From Nodularia sp. (in: cyanobacteria) (GTDB lineage: Bacteria; Cyanobacteriota; Cyanobacteriia; Cyanobacteriales; Nostocaceae): a DNA stretch of 61,347 nucleotides. The stretch covers positions 1 to 61,347 of the forward strand of contig REBL01000142.1 of assembly GCA_007692755.1 (NCBI GenBank), read 5' to 3'. Of this stretch, positions 8,510 through 17,603 are shown piece by piece. A program made the position numbers and the translations under genes. The notes beneath the pieces are model-generated. The model saw only the letters and a program-made list of their open reading frames with translations. It searched no databases and was not told the origin of the DNA. How positions within the stretch are numbered: the first letter of the stretch is position 1; the number at the start of each line of letters is the position of its first letter.

Positions 8510-10021
8510 TTATTTGTCAATCCCTAATTTCAGAAACTTAGCCATATTCAACCGTTGCAGTTTCCCTGTTGCGCCACGGGGTAAGGCTTCGAGAATGTGT
8601 ATTTGTTTCGGTATTTTGAATTCTGCTAAGAATTGGGAACAGTGAGATTTTAGTTCTTGTTCGCTGGTATTACTCTTAAGGACAACCGCAGCCTGAATTT
8701 CTTCACCCAAGGTTTTATGAGGAACTGCAAAAGCTAAGGCTTCAGCTACCGCAGGATGACGCAGCAATAAATCGTCTATTTCCAAAGGCGAGATTTTTTC
8801 CCCACCTCTGTTGATTAATTCTTTGATTCTACCTGTCAGGTAAAGGTAGCCGTCTGGGTCGAGTTTACCTTGATCACCTGTCCGAAACCAGCCGTTAACA
8901 AAAGCGGTGGCGTTGGCTTGGGGGTTATTCTCGTAACCATCGATAACATTGGCTCCTTTTACTACTACCTCACCCAGGCTACCTTGGTCAAGCAAGTTAC
9001 CATCTTCATCCATAATCCCCACTTCTACACCATGTCCATAGCCAACGCTTCCCGGTTTGCGGATTTTGGGCGGTAAGGGGTTGGATGTCATCTGATGTGC
9101 AGCTTCTGTCATGCTGTATGACTCTACTACAGGCGTTTTCAGCACTGCTTCCATTTGTTCAATAATTACTGGCGGTAGCGGTGCGCTGCTAGAACGAATA
9201 AACCGGAAGCTATGGGATTTAACAATATCTTCGTTGCGACTGGCTCGCGCTAATATCATTTGATGTATGGTCGGTGCGGCAGAATACCAAGTTGGTTTGT
9301 AGCGTTCAACCAGTTGCCAAAATTCTAAAGCATTAAACCCTGTGGGACAAATAAATGTCCCTCCTGATGCCAAGGTGGATAGTAAACACCCCACTAATCC
9401 GTGAATGTGAAATAGTGGCATCAGACATAAATTGGTGTCGTTAGCAGTGAGGTTGTAGACACCGATGATATTCTGGGCAGAGGCGATAAGATTACGGTGT
9501 CGAATGGGAACCCGTTTCGGACGGCTAGTAGTTCCACTGGTGTGGAGGATAATTGCTATGTCTTCAGCTTGGGGAAGGTCAGGGGTAGAAGTTTTTCTTT
9601 GTGGCTGAGTGACTTCCTGATTTAATTCTAAGCTCAATGTACCGTCAGGGTTAGTTATAGCCTGGATGAGTAGCATATCGGGATTAATGGCAGCTATGGC
9701 CGCCTCTGGTGTCCCTGGTAAGGTAATTAGTGCTTTGGCTTGGAGGTCTTTGTAGTAAAAGGCAAATTCTTCTTGTTTGTACTTGGGATTCAGGGGGGCA
9801 GCAGTTCCACATAGACTCGCTGCGAGAAATATACACGCCATCGGGGAACCGTTAGTCATGGCAATGGCAATGCGATCGCCTTTACCTAAGCCAAAGCTGT
9901 GCAGTTGTGCAACTAAATCAGCTACATTTGTCCGTAGTTGCTGATATGTCAGAGTTAGTTGATCGGGTGTTAACAAGGCTGGATGCTCGTCTTTTCCCGT
10001 TAAAATGTCAAATATATGCAT
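8510..10021 (-). CDS. AMP-dependent acyl-CoA synthetase, AAE3/oxalyl-CoA synthetase-like
   Basis: The 503-residue enzyme belongs to the ANL (acyl-CoA synthetase) superfamily, which activates a carboxylate as acyl-AMP and transfers it to CoA. The ATP-binding P-loop 'HTSGTTSRPKRV', 'SMTEAAHQMTSNPLPP', the hinge region 'YLYLTGRIKELINRGGEKIS' and the C-terminal catalytic Lys in 'PRGATGKLQR' are all present. 'SMTEAAHQMTSNPLP' and 'RKPGSVGYGHGVEV' closely recall plant AAE3 and yeast Pcs60 oxalate-CoA ligases, so oxalate or another short dicarboxylate is a plausible substrate. That substrate is an inference. It is a single gene between the ATPase and the broken Uma2 gene. Confidence 0.85.
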   Translation of the reverse strand: MHIFDILTGKDEHPALLTPDQLTLTYQQLRTNVADLVAQLHSFGLGKGDRIAIAMTNGSPMACIFLAASLCGTAAPLNPKYKQEEFAFYYKDLQAKALITLPGTPEAAIAAINPDMLLIQAITNPDGTLSLELNQEVTQPQRKTSTPDLPQAEDIAIILHTSGTTSRPKRVPIRHRNLIASAQNIIGVYNLTANDTNLCLMPLFHIHGLVGCLLSTLASGGTFICPTGFNALEFWQLVERYKPTWYSAAPTIHQMILARASRNEDIVKSHSFRFIRSSSAPLPPVIIEQMEAVLKTPVVESYSMTEAAHQMTSNPLPPKIRKPGSVGYGHGVEVGIMDEDGNLLDQGSLGEVVVKGANVIDGYENNPQANATAFVNGWFRTGDQGKLDPDGYLYLTGRIKELINRGGEKISPLEIDDLLLRHPAVAEALAFAVPHKTLGEEIQAAVVLKSNTSEQELKSHCSQFLAEFKIPKQIHILEALPRGATGKLQRLNMAKFLKLGIDK

Positions 10022-10029
10022 ATTTTATT

Positions 10030-10667
10030 TTATGCGATCGCTTCAGGGTCAACACCTAGCTCACGTAACTTTGCTGCTAACTTTTCTGCACGTTGGCTTT
10101 CTTGTTGGGCTTGTTCGCTACTCCACAACAGCAAATTGCCTTCTTTATCCCACCACCGTAGCCAATTCATAGTTTGGCATAATCTTTCACCTTGCCAAAT
10201 TCCGAGGAATAATTCTAACTCAGGAATCCAGTAACGTCCATTGGCATCTGCTGACACTAAACTATACTGTTCATTTGTAAACATCGTACTTCTAAAATTA
10301 CTTCGTAAGGATCATAAGTTACGTAAGTGGGAACTTTGAGAATATGTTCGTAAAAATATAATTTTCCGTAGGGTGGCGTGGAACGAATTGATAGTTCGCC
10401 ATTTTCCGTGTCTGACAAAAACTCCATGACCACAGCCACAGCCGCACCTTCTACCTTTGGGATATCACTACGACGAATTAAACTTGCGGTTACAGGCTGC
10501 ACTTGCGGTACATAAAACCAATCAGGTGTTTTGACTACATTTTTTTGGTTTACTGTGGCGACAAGCCCAAAATTAGAGCCAATCAGCATCTGAGTTTGAA
10601 TACGTTGTGCGGCTCCTAAAGCATCTGTTAAAGCCGATGCTAGAGCGAGTTTCTGAATGTTTTCCAC
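10030..10667 (-). pseudogene. Uma2-family (DUF820) gene broken by a one-base frameshift
   Basis: Two overlapping frames together make one Uma2-family protein. The N-terminal part (10667 down to about 10277, start 'MENIQKLALASALTDALGAA') carries 'TPDWFYVPQV' and 'YVTYDPYEVILEVR'. The C-terminal part (10284-10030) carries 'YSLVSADANGRYWIPELELF' and a coiled 'AQQESQRAEKLAAKLRELG' tail. Adding one A to the AAA tract (TTT on the plus strand at 10274-10276) joins them without a gap ('RCLQNEQYSL'). Uma2 proteins are restriction-endonuclease-fold proteins abundant in cyanobacteria and of mostly unknown role. A real mutation, a sequencing error and slippage cannot be told apart here. Confidence 0.8.
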
Positions 10668-10701
10668 GGGGTTATCAGATAAGACTATTCCTAATATTCA
10701 G

Positions 10702-11472
10702 TTAAGGAAACTGCCCATCGCGCACTTCTGAAGCATAATCTTGGACAGCTTTGGTAATTGTTTCTCGCAGATTTGTGTAAACTTTGGCAAAGGGTGGCTG
10801 CTTCTCTGATAGACCCAGGACATCTGAGGTAACTAAAACCTGTCCATCACAATGAACTCCCGCACCAATGCCAATGGTGGGAATATTTAATTTTTGTGTA
10901 ATCTGCATTGCCAAATCTGCGGGAATATGCTCTAACACTATAGAGAATACACCGGCTTGTTCGAGTGCGATCGCTTCGTTAAAAATTCTTTCCCCAGCTT
11001 CTTGAGTTTTCCCCTGTTGTCGCAGTCCCAGTTGATGAACTGATTGGGGTGTCAAACCTACATGACCCATCACCGGGATTCCCGCTTGTACCAACCGGGC
11101 AATAGTTTCCACCATCGCTGGATAACCACCTTCTAACTTAACAGCTTGAGCGCCTGTTTCCTTCAGTACCAATCCAGCCGAGTGCATCGCTTGAGAAATG
11201 CTTTCTTGATAAGTTAAAAATGGTAAATCAACCACAACCAAAGCCTGTTTTACACCACGCCGCACAGCTTTAGCATGATGCAGCATTTCTTCCAGGGTAA
11301 TTGGTAGCGTTGTTGTATATCCTAAAACAGCAGCCATCGAGTCCCCTACTAGGATTAAGTCTACCCCAGCCGAGTCTAGAAGTTGAGCGATCGCATAATC
11401 CCAAGCAGTCAAAGCTACAATTGCGCGCCCCTGTTGTTTCCATTGAATTAATTGCCCAGTAGTAATTGCCAT
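10702..11472 (-). CDS. panB: 3-methyl-2-oxobutanoate hydroxymethyltransferase
   Basis: PanB makes ketopantoate from 2-oxoisovalerate and 5,10-methylenetetrahydrofolate, the committed step to pantothenate and CoA. The 256-residue length fits. Characteristic motifs are '[19 protein letters not shown]', '[13 protein letters not shown]' with a metal-binding Asp, '[12 protein letters not shown]', '[10 protein letters not shown]', '[19 protein letters not shown]' and '[15 protein letters not shown]'. The ATG at 11472 is the natural start. It probably functions with the panE-like gene further downstream, although five genes, one of them broken, lie between them. Confidence 0.95.
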   Translation of the reverse strand: MAITTGQLIQWKQQGRAIVALTAWDYAIAQLLDSAGVDLILVGDSMAAVLGYTTTLPITLEEMLHHAKAVRRGVKQALVVVDLPFLTYQESISQAMHSAGLVLKETGAQAVKLEGGYPAMVETIARLVQAGIPVMGHVGLTPQSVHQLGLRQQGKTQEAGERIFNEAIALEQAGVFSIVLEHIPADLAMQITQKLNIPTIGIGAGVHCDGQVLVTSDVLGLSEKQPPFAKVYTNLRETITKAVQDYASEVRDGQFP

Positions 11473-11542
11473 ATTTTTAAGTAGGGAATAGGGAGTAGGG
11501 ATAAATGAATGTATAAGGATGAGGATATTCTAATTTATTCCC

Positions 11543-11563
11543 CCCTGCACCCTGCACCCTGCC
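11543..11563. repeat. Short heptamer repeat CCCTGCA
   Basis: Two CCCTGCA units and one CCCTGCC lie in the panB upstream spacer, inside a C/T-rich stretch. A similar CCCTGCT-rich stretch is at about 12850-12905. These resemble the short tandemly repeated repetitive (STRR) sequences of Nostocales. Confidence 0.5.
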
Positions 11564-11586
11564 CCCTTGCCTCTTCTCCCCCTGCC

Positions 11587-12714
11587 TCATTCAACCGCCC
11601 GACTAAAAGCCAGATGAGGTTTTGCACTACCTCTAGTGGGCATTAACCAACCTAGACCTTCACTAGTACCAATCCATAATTTATTACCAATGTCTGGCGC
11701 AAGGGCCAGAACTCGACTAGAAGGAAGTCCCGCAACTTCATCTAATACAGCACCTGTATGTGGATTTAATCGTAACAAACCATCGTGAGTTCCCACCCAC
11801 ACACTCCCATCTTGGGCAAAGCGCACTGCTGTGACATTTCGCCCCCGGAGTGGAGTTACAGACCGCAACACTACACCAGTTTTGGGATTAATAACTAGCA
11901 AACTATTCGGCATTCCTGCCCAAATTAAACCTTCTGGACTAATAGCTAGGGTTTGCACAGTTGAACCGGGTAACTGATTAATCCGCTCCATAATTAGAGC
12001 GCTGGCAGTATTTACCCGCACCAGTCCATCCAAAGTCCCCACCCACAATTGACCTTCAGCATCTAAAGTCATGGCGTTGGCGCTGACACCAGGCAAATTT
12101 TTTAACGTTGTCATAATTAAGCCTTGGTCGGGGCTAATTAATGCCAAACCATTATCGGTTCCAGTCCACAAATAGCCCCGATTGTCAACCAACAAAGATA
12201 AAACTCGTTTGGAAGGCAAAAATAAATTCTGGGCGGTAATTTCGCTTGTGCGGGGATCTACCCGCTTTAGTCCCTCATAAGTCCCGACCCATAAGCGACC
12301 CACTTTATCTTGTGCTAATGCCCCAATTGCGACATTTGGTAAACTCACACGAGATAAAATTCTACCTGTGTTCGGGTCAATGCGCGATAATCCCCGCCAT
12401 GAACCCACCCAGAGATTGCCTGTAAAATCTCCTAATAAGTTATTTACACGATAATCTACTTCTAGCGATCGCTCTTGGATTGTCCGTTCATCAGGTAAAG
12501 GGTCTACTCTCGGTGGTGGTGGTGTAGCTGGATAAGCAGGGGTTAACTCAGATGAATCAACGTCAGGGGTTTTTTGTGGCGGCGCATTAATACCGATTTT
12601 GTCTGCCCTGGCCGCATTGGTCATAGTGACAAGACCAACGCTGGGCAAAGCTATCAACCCCATAAATATAGAAGTCAGTAATAATTGATGACGTTTGCGA
12701 AGTGATGCGACCAT
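11587..12714 (-). CDS. Exported beta-propeller protein (two-component-regulator-propeller-like)
   Basis: The 375-residue protein starts at an ATG at 12714 with a good ribosome binding site (AAAGGAAA) just upstream. An in-frame ATG at 12747 would add 11 residues without such a site. A basic N-terminus and a hydrophobic segment (about 12-35) end at 'NAARA', a likely signal peptidase site. A Pro-rich linker follows. From about residue 100 there are repeated blades of the type 'LWVGTYEGLKRVDPRTSEI', as in the sensor propellers of hybrid two-component proteins. No kinase or other output domain is attached. The role is therefore likely periplasmic ligand or polymer binding, but it is not known. Confidence 0.75.
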   Translation of the reverse strand: MVASLRKRHQLLLTSIFMGLIALPSVGLVTMTNAARADKIGINAPPQKTPDVDSSELTPAYPATPPPPRVDPLPDERTIQERSLEVDYRVNNLLGDFTGNLWVGSWRGLSRIDPNTGRILSRVSLPNVAIGALAQDKVGRLWVGTYEGLKRVDPRTSEITAQNLFLPSKRVLSLLVDNRGYLWTGTDNGLALISPDQGLIMTTLKNLPGVSANAMTLDAEGQLWVGTLDGLVRVNTASALIMERINQLPGSTVQTLAISPEGLIWAGMPNSLLVINPKTGVVLRSVTPLRGRNVTAVRFAQDGSVWVGTHDGLLRLNPHTGAVLDEVAGLPSSRVLALAPDIGNKLWIGTSEGLGWLMPTRGSAKPHLAFSRAVE

Positions 12715-13552
12715 GACATTTCCTTTGAAGACAGTACCCACAGCCATTACCTATAACTAGCTAGTAATTAAGTACAGTATTCCCCCAGTCAGCGTTTTTT
12801 AAACAAATATTTGGTCATTTGTCATTAGTAGTCATTGGAAGTTAAAAATTCCCCCCTGCTCCCATTCGGCTACGCTCACGGCAAGCCTGCTCCCTGCTCC
12901 CCTGCCTCTTCACCCCCAGTCAAACGTTACTTTTCTACATTAAACTTCACAAAATGGTTAAAACTTTATGTAATAACAAAATTAAATATATAAGTTAAGA
13001 ACTTTCAAAGAATAACTTATCAAATTCTTGATATATTGTGAGACAAGCTACAAATTACGTGGTGTGCAATTTCTTTTTCTTTCGCTTATCACTCTGCTGT
13101 GTTTCTGTCAAGCTAATTCTCTCTTGGTCTGTTTACCATTATTAGGAGACATATCAGGAGTGTGTTGCAGGGAATGGGTATCAACCAGCCCAATCCCTTA
13201 AAAACCCCGATGTATAAGGGAATAATTGAATACTTCCCGCAAAACACGGAGTTTTTGCTGGAAATACAAAAATTTAGCGGGGTAAAAGAAAGAGATAAAA
13301 GAGAATTTTTATTCGCGGGATGAGGAAAAAGCAGACGTGCAAGTTTATGCACCCCGGTTTGGGGAGAACATTTATTAATAAATATTACTGAATGTTCGTT
13401 GCTAGAAAATCGACCAGCCAAAGCCAACCTCTAACAAAAAATTTTTCCTAATTTTCCCCCAATTAGTGAGGGTAAAAAGCGGGAGTGAGAGAAAATTGCA
13501 CAGAACATGATTTGATTAAGTAATTAAAGAGTGACTTCTTGGAAGGGAATTT
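12715..13552. other. Spacer with CCCTGCT-rich repeat and the rbcL promoter/leader region
   Basis: This 838-bp spacer holds a C/T-rich repeat stretch with a short GC-rich element (about 12850-12910) and then about 500 bp of AT-rich sequence before rbcL. A 104-codon minus-strand frame at 13113-13427 has no recognisable features and is not annotated. A GGAAGGGAA ribosome binding site lies just before the rbcL ATG. A TGT-N10-ACA motif is annotated separately. Confidence 0.6.
13037..13052 (+). promoter_or_regulatory. TGT-N10-ACA motif, candidate NtcA/BifA site far upstream of rbcL
   Basis: TGT (13037-13039) and ACA (13050-13052) are 10 bp apart, matching the loose TGT-N9/10-ACA consensus described for BifA/NtcA in Anabaena. 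It lies about 500 bp before the rbcL ATG. The motif is short and degenerate, and I see no convincing -10 box at the expected distance. It is a candidate only. Confidence 0.35.
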
Positions 13553-14983
13553 ATGTCTTACGCTCAAACTAAGACCCAGAGCAAATCAGGGTATCAAGCC
13601 GGTGTTAAAGATTACAGACTAACTTATTACACCCCAGACTACACACCTAAAGATACAGATATTCTTGCAGCATTCCGGATGACTCCCCAACCTGGAGTTC
13701 CTCCTGAAGAAGCAGGTGCTGCTGTGGCGGCTGAGTCCTCCACCGGTACTTGGACAACTGTATGGACAGACTTGCTCACCGACCTCGACCGCTACAAAGG
13801 TCGTTGCTACGATATCGAGCCAGTTGCTGGTGAAGATAACCAATACATCTGCTACGTTGCTTATCCTCTAGACTTGTTCGAGGAAGGCTCCGTCACCAAT
13901 ATGTTGACCTCAATTGTAGGTAACGTATTTGGTTTTAAAGCTCTGCGGGCGCTTCGTTTGGAAGACTTGCGGATTCCTGTTGCATACCTGAAGACTTTCC
14001 AAGGACCTCCTCACGGTATTCAAGTAGAACGTGACAAATTAAACAAATATGGTCGTCCTTTGTTGGGTTGTACCATTAAGCCTAAATTAGGTTTGTCCGC
14101 TAAAAACTACGGACGTGCTGTATACGAATGCTTGCGTGGTGGTTTGGACTTCACCAAAGACGACGAAAACATCAACTCTGCACCATTCCAAAGATGGCGC
14201 GATCGCTTCTTGTTTGTAGCAGAAGCTATCCACAAAGCACAAGCAGAAACCGGCGAAATCAAAGGTCACTACCTCAACGTCACCGCCCCCACTTGTGAAC
14301 AAATGTTGCAACGGGCTGAGTTCGCTAAAGAACTCAAAATGCCCATCATCATGCATGACTACCTGACCGCAGGTTTCACCGCCAACACCACATTGGCTCG
14401 TTGGTGTCGTGATAATGGCATCTTGTTGCACATTCACCGTGCTATGCACGCCGTAATCGACCGTCAAAAGAACCACGGTATTCACTTCCGCGTATTGGCT
14501 AAAACCCTCCGGATGTCTGGTGGTGACCACATTCACACCGGGACAGTGGTTGGTAAATTGGAAGGCGAACGCGGGATCACAATGGGCTTCGTTGACCTGT
14601 TGCGTGAAAACTACGTTGAACAAGACAAGTCTCGTGGTATTTACTTTACCCAAGACTGGGCTTCAATGGGTGGTGTAATGGCCGTTGCTTCCGGTGGTAT
14701 CCACGTATGGCATATGCCCGCACTTGTAGAAATCTTCGGTGATGATTCCGTACTACAATTTGGTGGTGGTACACTTGGACACCCCTGGGGTAACGCACCT
14801 GGTGCAACTGCTAACCGTGTAGCTTTGGAAGCTTGTATCCAAGCTCGTAACGAAGGCCGCAACTTGGCTCGTGAAGGTAACGACGTGATCCGCGAAGCTG
14901 CTAAGTGGAGTCCTGAATTGGCTGTGGCTTGCGAACTTTGGAAAGAAATCAAGTTCGAGTTCGAGGCCATGGATACTGTCTGA
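13553..14983 (+). CDS. rbcL: RuBisCO large subunit (form IB)
   Basis: RbcL catalyses carboxylation and oxygenation of ribulose 1,5-bisphosphate, in the carboxysome in cyanobacteria. The 476-residue protein starts '[20 protein letters not shown]' and is collinear with other form IB subunits. The active-site Lys motif '[11 protein letters not shown]', the carbamylated-Lys motif '[14 protein letters not shown]', the loop 6 region '[12 protein letters not shown]' and the C-terminal '[16 protein letters not shown]' are present. A strong ribosome binding site (GGAAGGGAA) precedes the ATG. It is the first gene of rbcL-rbcX-rbcS. Long antisense frames inside it are shadows of codon bias. Codon use is clearly biased toward C-ending codons, as expected for a highly expressed gene. 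Confidence 0.99.
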   Translation: MSYAQTKTQSKSGYQAGVKDYRLTYYTPDYTPKDTDILAAFRMTPQPGVPPEEAGAAVAAESSTGTWTTVWTDLLTDLDRYKGRCYDIEPVAGEDNQYICYVAYPLDLFEEGSVTNMLTSIVGNVFGFKALRALRLEDLRIPVAYLKTFQGPPHGIQVERDKLNKYGRPLLGCTIKPKLGLSAKNYGRAVYECLRGGLDFTKDDENINSAPFQRWRDRFLFVAEAIHKAQAETGEIKGHYLNVTAPTCEQMLQRAEFAKELKMPIIMHDYLTAGFTANTTLARWCRDNGILLHIHRAMHAVIDRQKNHGIHFRVLAKTLRMSGGDHIHTGTVVGKLEGERGITMGFVDLLRENYVEQDKSRGIYFTQDWASMGGVMAVASGGIHVWHMPALVEIFGDDSVLQFGGGTLGHPWGNAPGATANRVALEACIQARNEGRNLAREGNDVIREAAKWSPELAVACELWKEIKFEFEAMDTV

Positions 14984-14996
14984 TCCTCAAGTAACT

Positions 14997-15068
14997 AGTA
15001 AAAAGTTAAAGAGTAAAAGAAAATAATATTCTTTCTTTTTACTTTTTACTTTAGCTTTTTACTTTTTA
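14997..15068 (+). repeat. AT-rich heptamer repeats and hairpin in the rbcL-rbcX spacer
   Basis: The left half is built of AGTAAAAA/AGTAAAAG units and the right half of TTTTTAC heptamers. AGTAAAAGAAA (15012-15022) can pair with TTTCTTTTTACT (15032-15043) with one bulged base and a 9-nt loop. The structure sits between rbcL and rbcX, where it could act in mRNA processing or stability, or attenuate readthrough. Confidence 0.65.
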
Positions 15069-15084
15069 TGGGCTGGGGACAAAC

Positions 15085-15486
15085 ATGAATCTTAAGCAAA
15101 TTGCCAAGGATACAGCCAAGACTTTGCAAAGCTACCTGACTTATCAGGCGCTGAAAACAGTCTTGGCACAGCTAGGTGAAACAAATCCACCGTTGGAACT
15201 TTGGCTACATAACTTTTCCGCTGGCAAAATCCAGGACGGAGAAGCGTATATTCAGCAACTGTTTCTCGAAAAGCCAGATTTGGCTTTACGGATTATGACT
15301 GTCAGAGAACACATCGCGGAGGAAGTCGCCGATTTTCTTCCCGAAATGGTTCGCACTGGCTTTCAGCAAGCCAACATGGAACAACGTCGCCAGCATCTCG
15401 AACGCATGACACGAATAGATACATCTAGCCCCAGTCCACACCCGGAACAGCAGACGAGTTCAGATTTCAATAGTGAACAGTCATAG
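15085..15486 (+). CDS. rbcX: RuBisCO assembly chaperone RbcX
   Basis: RbcX is a small all-helical dimer that binds the C-terminal tail of RbcL and assists assembly of the L8 core. The 133-residue protein starts 'MNLKQIAKDTAKTLQSYLTY' and includes 'QALKTVLAQLGETNPPLELW' and 'IQDGEAYIQQLF', which are typical of the family. The C-terminal tail after about residue 110 is Ser/Pro/Gln-rich and likely disordered. Its position between rbcL and rbcS, 101 bp and 60 bp away, is the standard cyanobacterial arrangement. The ATG follows a GGGGAC-type purine stretch. Confidence 0.97.
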   Translation: MNLKQIAKDTAKTLQSYLTYQALKTVLAQLGETNPPLELWLHNFSAGKIQDGEAYIQQLFLEKPDLALRIMTVREHIAEEVADFLPEMVRTGFQQANMEQRRQHLERMTRIDTSSPSPHPEQQTSSDFNSEQS

Positions 15487-15546
15487 TTTTTAACTGATAA
15501 CTGTTTACTAATAACTCATATCAATCACAACCCCTTATCAAAAGCT

Positions 15547-15882
15547 ATGCAAACTTTACCAAAAGAACGTCGTTACGAAACCCTTTCTTACCTTCCACCC
15601 CTGTCTGATGCTCAAATTGCCAAGCAAGTTCAGTACATCTTGACTCAAGGTTACATTCCAGCTATTGAGTTCAACGAAGTTTCTGAACCAACAGAAATGT
15701 TCTGGACAATGTGGAAATTGCCTTTGTTCGGCGCTAAGTCCACTCAAGAAGTATTGAGCGAAGTTCAATCTTGCCGTTCTCAATACAGCAACTGCTATAT
15801 CCGTGTTGTTGGTTTTGACAACATCAAGCAGTGTCAAGTTCTTAGCTTTATTGTTCACAAACCCAGCATGAGCAGATACTAA
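15547..15882 (+). CDS. rbcS: RuBisCO small subunit
   Basis: The 111-residue protein starts '[20 protein letters not shown]' and contains '[20 protein letters not shown]', '[10 protein letters not shown]' and '[19 protein letters not shown]', all typical of form IB small subunits. It caps the L8 octamer to form the L8S8 holoenzyme. It is the last gene of rbcLXS and is followed by a strong candidate terminator at 15937. It also defines the fold that recurs at the C-terminus of the rca product about 2.4 kb downstream. Confidence 0.99.
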   Translation: MQTLPKERRYETLSYLPPLSDAQIAKQVQYILTQGYIPAIEFNEVSEPTEMFWTMWKLPLFGAKSTQEVLSEVQSCRSQYSNCYIRVVGFDNIKQCQVLSFIVHKPSMSRY

Positions 15883-15936
15883 GAGTTGAATTTTTGAATT
15901 GATTTGGGGGAAGTTGAATTAATTTTTCCCCGTTAG

Positions 15937-15966
15937 AGAGGTGGATTTTTCTGCCTCTTTTTTTTA
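15937..15966 (+). terminator. Intrinsic terminator after rbcS
   Basis: AGAGGTGG (15937-15944) pairs with CTGCCTCT (15951-15958), eight pairs with two G-T wobbles, around a 6-nt loop, and is followed by eight more T residues. A second GGGGAA/TTCCCC stem lies just upstream (about 15906-15931). Together they make a convincing end for the rbcLXS transcript. Confidence 0.8.
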
Positions 15967-16002
15967 TGAAAGGTAGCTTGAAAATCCTGTTACTCTAGTC
16001 CA

Positions 16003-16137
16003 GTGGGGTGTGTTATGCCGCAGGCTAACGCACCTTGAACTGTTAAAGCATAGCGAAAACGTAAAGCCTTGACGGAATATAATATGAATATTACGAAGTT
16101 TTGAAGGTGCGTTGCGCTACGCGACAACACACCCTAC
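16003..16137. mobile_element. MITE-like element with 34-bp imperfect terminal inverted repeats
   Basis: The left end GTGGGGTGTGTT plus AACGCACCTT (16003-16036, with a 12-nt variable core between the two blocks) mirrors the right end at 16104-16137 (AAGGTGCGTT ... AACACACCCTAC). Only one position differs outside the variable cores. The 135-bp element has no coding capacity. No clear target-site duplication was seen. It lies between the rbcS terminator and the SGNH hydrolase gene. Confidence 0.75.
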
Positions 16138-16168
16138 ATTGAAATTTTTTATTAGAGGAAGAGTTTTG

Positions 16169-16789
16169 ATGAGCTTTGAGCATCCCAAGCAAATTAGAAT
16201 TTGTTTTTTGGGGGAGTCATTTGTTAATGGTGCCGGTGATCCTGAGTGTTTAGGTTGGACAGGTCGAATATGTGTGAATGCGAATAAAAAAGGTCATGAT
16301 ATTACCTACTATAATTTAGGGGTGCGGCGAGAAACAAGTACCGAACTCAGAAATCGTTGGCGAAAGGAAGTTTCTTATCGCTTACCAAAGGAATATGACG
16401 GCAGAGTTGTATTTTCGTTTGGTGTTAATGATACAACTATAGAAAATGGCAAAACTCGTGTTTCAATCACAGAATCACTGGAAAATATTCATCATATTTT
16501 AAGTGAGGCTAAACAGTTATATCCTGTGTTGATGGTTAGTCCACCACCATGTTTTGATAGCGAACAAGAAGGGAGAAATCAAAGAATCATTAATTTATCT
16601 CAAGGATTTGCTTTAGTTTGTGATGAATTAAATGTGCCTTATTTAAATGTATTTCCTAAATTAGAAAAATCAAATATTTGGATAAATGAGGCAAAGAATT
16701 ATGATGGCGCTCATCCTAGAAGTGCAGGTTACGCAGAATTTGCCGACATTGTAAATGGTTGGGATGCTTGGCTAAATTGGTTTAAATAA
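16169..16789 (+). CDS. SGNH/GDSL-type hydrolase
   Basis: This 206-residue protein has the blocks of the SGNH esterase/lipase family: the catalytic Ser in 'RICFLGESFVNGAGD', the Gly/Asn block III in 'FSFGVNDTT', and the catalytic Asp and His in 'YDGAHPRSAGYAEF'. No signal peptide is seen, so it is probably cytoplasmic. I start it at the ATG at 16169, which follows AGAGGAAGAG. A longer in-frame start at 16112 lies inside the MITE and encodes an atypical tail. Its substrate is unknown. The gene is part of an accessory block between rbcS and rca. Confidence 0.8.
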   Translation: MSFEHPKQIRICFLGESFVNGAGDPECLGWTGRICVNANKKGHDITYYNLGVRRETSTELRNRWRKEVSYRLPKEYDGRVVFSFGVNDTTIENGKTRVSITESLENIHHILSEAKQLYPVLMVSPPPCFDSEQEGRNQRIINLSQGFALVCDELNVPYLNVFPKLEKSNIWINEAKNYDGAHPRSAGYAEFADIVNGWDAWLNWFK

Positions 16790-16835
16790 AAATTGCCTAT
16801 ACTAAATATAGATATCCGATTTTGAGGAATTTGTG

Positions 16836-17537
16836 ATGAAAGCATCAATAGAACCAAGCTTGAGCAAACATCTCCCAATTCCACCTTTAGAAAGTGGCGA
16901 TCGCCTCACGCGTCACGAATTTGAACGGCGATACACAGCAATGCCAAATCTTAAGAAAGCTGAACTTATAGAAGGAATTGTTTACGTGGCCTCACCTTTG
17001 CGTTTTAGAAGTCATGGAAAGCCTCATGGTAATCTCATTGGCTGGTTGTGGACTTATAAAGTTGCTACTCCTGGGGTAGAGTTAGGTGATAATGTTACAG
17101 TCCGTCTGGATTCAGATAATGAACCACAACCGGATGTTGTGCTGATAGTTGATGACCAACTGGGTGGACAAGCACATATTAGTGATGATGACTACGTAGA
17201 AGGCGCACCGGAATTAGTCGCAGAAGTTGCTGCTAGTAGTGCTGCTAATGATTTATATGATAAAAAACGGGTATATCGCCGTAATGGTGTAAAAGAATAT
17301 CTGGTTTGGCAGATTTTTGATCATAAATTCGATTGGTTCTTTTTAGAAAATGGTGAATATATATCATTAAAACCTGATGCTAACGGTATTATTAAAAGTC
17401 GTGTTTATCCTGGTTTGTGGTTGGATGTAGCCGCATTGTTAACAGGGGAAATGACACAAGTTTTAGCAGTGTTACAGCAAGGGTTAAACACCCCAGAACA
17501 TCAAGCATTTTTGCCCCGATTATCAGAAAATTCTTAA
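16836..17537 (+). CDS. Uma2-family (DUF820) protein
   Basis: The 233-residue protein has the Uma2 pattern: 'LTRHEFERRYTAMP', 'KAELIEGIVYVASPLRFRSH', 'DSDNEPQPDVVLIVDD', 'GAPELVAEVAASSAANDLYD', 'KKRVYRRNGVKEYLVWQIFD' and 'LKPDANGIIKSRVYPGLWLD'. The Asp and Glu-x-Ala positions resemble the PD-(D/E)XK catalytic core (PDVV...ELVAEV...K). These proteins are very numerous in cyanobacteria and their role is unknown. The ATG at 16836 follows GAGGAATT; an overlapping GTG at 16833 is possible. This is the first of two intact copies in the window. Confidence 0.85.
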   Translation: MKASIEPSLSKHLPIPPLESGDRLTRHEFERRYTAMPNLKKAELIEGIVYVASPLRFRSHGKPHGNLIGWLWTYKVATPGVELGDNVTVRLDSDNEPQPDVVLIVDDQLGGQAHISDDDYVEGAPELVAEVAASSAANDLYDKKRVYRRNGVKEYLVWQIFDHKFDWFFLENGEYISLKPDANGIIKSRVYPGLWLDVAALLTGEMTQVLAVLQQGLNTPEHQAFLPRLSENS

Positions 17538-17603
17538 TATAGCAATCATTGAATATAACAAATCGTAAAATTATTTAATTAGGGCTATTTTGAGGTAAAA
17601 ATC

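Noticed and set aside
13113..13427. 104-codon minus-strand frame in the rbcL leader
   Set aside because: No domain, signal or ribosome binding site is visible, and it lies antisense to the expected rbcL leader. It is more likely chance.
14087..14653. 188-codon antisense frame inside rbcL
   Set aside because: It follows from the biased codon use of rbcL, and the translation has no recognisable features.
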